A stretch of 6,287 nt of DNA from an uncultured Clostridium sp. Its GTDB lineage: Bacteria; Bacillota; Clostridia; Lachnospirales; Lachnospiraceae. A program made the position numbers and the translations under genes. The notes under the pieces are model-generated. The model saw only the letters and a program-made list of their open reading frames with translations, did not search any database and had not been told where the DNA came from. How positions within the stretch are numbered: the stretch's first letter is position 1; each line of letters opens with the position of its first letter. Location of the stretch: assembly GCA_900551135.1 (NCBI GenBank), contig URUX01000144.1:1-6287 (forward strand). The letters run 5' to 3'. This document shows, piece by piece, positions 6,078-6,287 of the stretch.

Positions 6078-6287
6078 TTATTTGTTCTCTTCAGCCACGA
6101 TTTCTGCAATGGCTTTGTTCATCTTATCAACAGTAGCTGTAATGGAAATAAATTCCGGACAGCGGGAAATACAACGGCCGCAGCCTACGCACATATGGTA
6201 ATCTTTGAAACGCTCCTTGTAGTCATGGAACTTGTGCAGGATTTTGTATCTCATACGATCGCCGGCTGTATTGCGGAAGCTGTGTCC
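6078..6287 (-). CDS. asrA: Anaerobic sulfite reductase subunit A, C-terminal end (5' part lies outside the window)
   Basis: The last 69 codons before TAA at 6080-6078 are visible, out of a usual total of about 340. The fragment contains a [4Fe-4S] ferredoxin motif, CVGCGRCISRCP, followed by a short helical tail ending EENK. This is the second of the two ferredoxin clusters expected in AsrA, an iron-sulfur protein that passes electrons within the AsrABC complex. The segment before it (RYKILHKFHDYKERF) is basic and typical of this family. asrB begins 18 bases further on, so the three genes form one operon. The first cluster and the N-terminus cannot be judged. Confidence 0.9.
   Translation of the reverse strand, partial: GHSFRNTAGDRMRYKILHKFHDYKERFKDYHMCVGCGRCISRCPEFISITATVDKMNKAIAEIVAEENK

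Overview
All recognisable genes in this window lie on the minus strand and read from right to left. They form two adjacent blocks that belong together biochemically: a dissimilatory-type anaerobic sulfite reductase (asrA-asrB-asrC) and a tetrapyrrole/siroheme pathway (hemA, a sirC/MET8-type gene, then a hemC-cobA-hemD fusion). Asr proteins, a Shine-Dalgarno motif before each of the five visible starts, short gaps or overlaps, intermediate base composition and a divergent clostridial style of GluTR all suggest an anaerobic Firmicute of class Clostridia, probably Lachnospiraceae-like. The family-level guess is inference.

Layout in transcription order. 6287-6078 is the C-terminus of AsrA, cut by the window edge. 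6059-5265 is AsrB and 5246-4212 is AsrC, each preceded by an 18-base gap that holds a ribosome binding site. The 119 bases at 4211-4093 contain a strong intrinsic terminator hairpin and perhaps a weak promoter buried in it. 4092-2946 is hemA (glutamyl-tRNA reductase), split over two reading frames with what looks like a small internal deletion. 2942-2283 is a 219-residue precorrin-2 dehydrogenase/possible ferrochelatase. From 2286 to the left edge a single open frame of at least 762 codons carries three complete or nearly complete enzymes in a row: HemC, CobA (SUMT) and HemD. The last one is cut by the window edge. I translated this frame line by line and found no stop.

How the parts work together. 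HemA starts the C5 route from Glu-tRNA. HemC makes hydroxymethylbilane, HemD closes it to uroporphyrinogen III, CobA methylates it to precorrin-2, and the SirC/Met8-type protein oxidises it to sirohydrochlorin and may insert iron to give siroheme. Siroheme is the catalytic cofactor of AsrC, so the enzyme and its cofactor supply sit side by side. hemL and hemB are not in the window and may lie past the left edge. Precorrin-2 could also feed cobalamin synthesis.

Points worth a second look: the HemC-CobA-HemD triple fusion, the hemA frame break upstream of intact pathway genes, and the terminator with a possible embedded promoter between the two blocks. I see no mobile elements, CRISPR arrays, tRNA or rRNA genes, and no gene-free stretch longer than 119 bases. 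Plus-strand open frames are shadows of the minus-strand genes.
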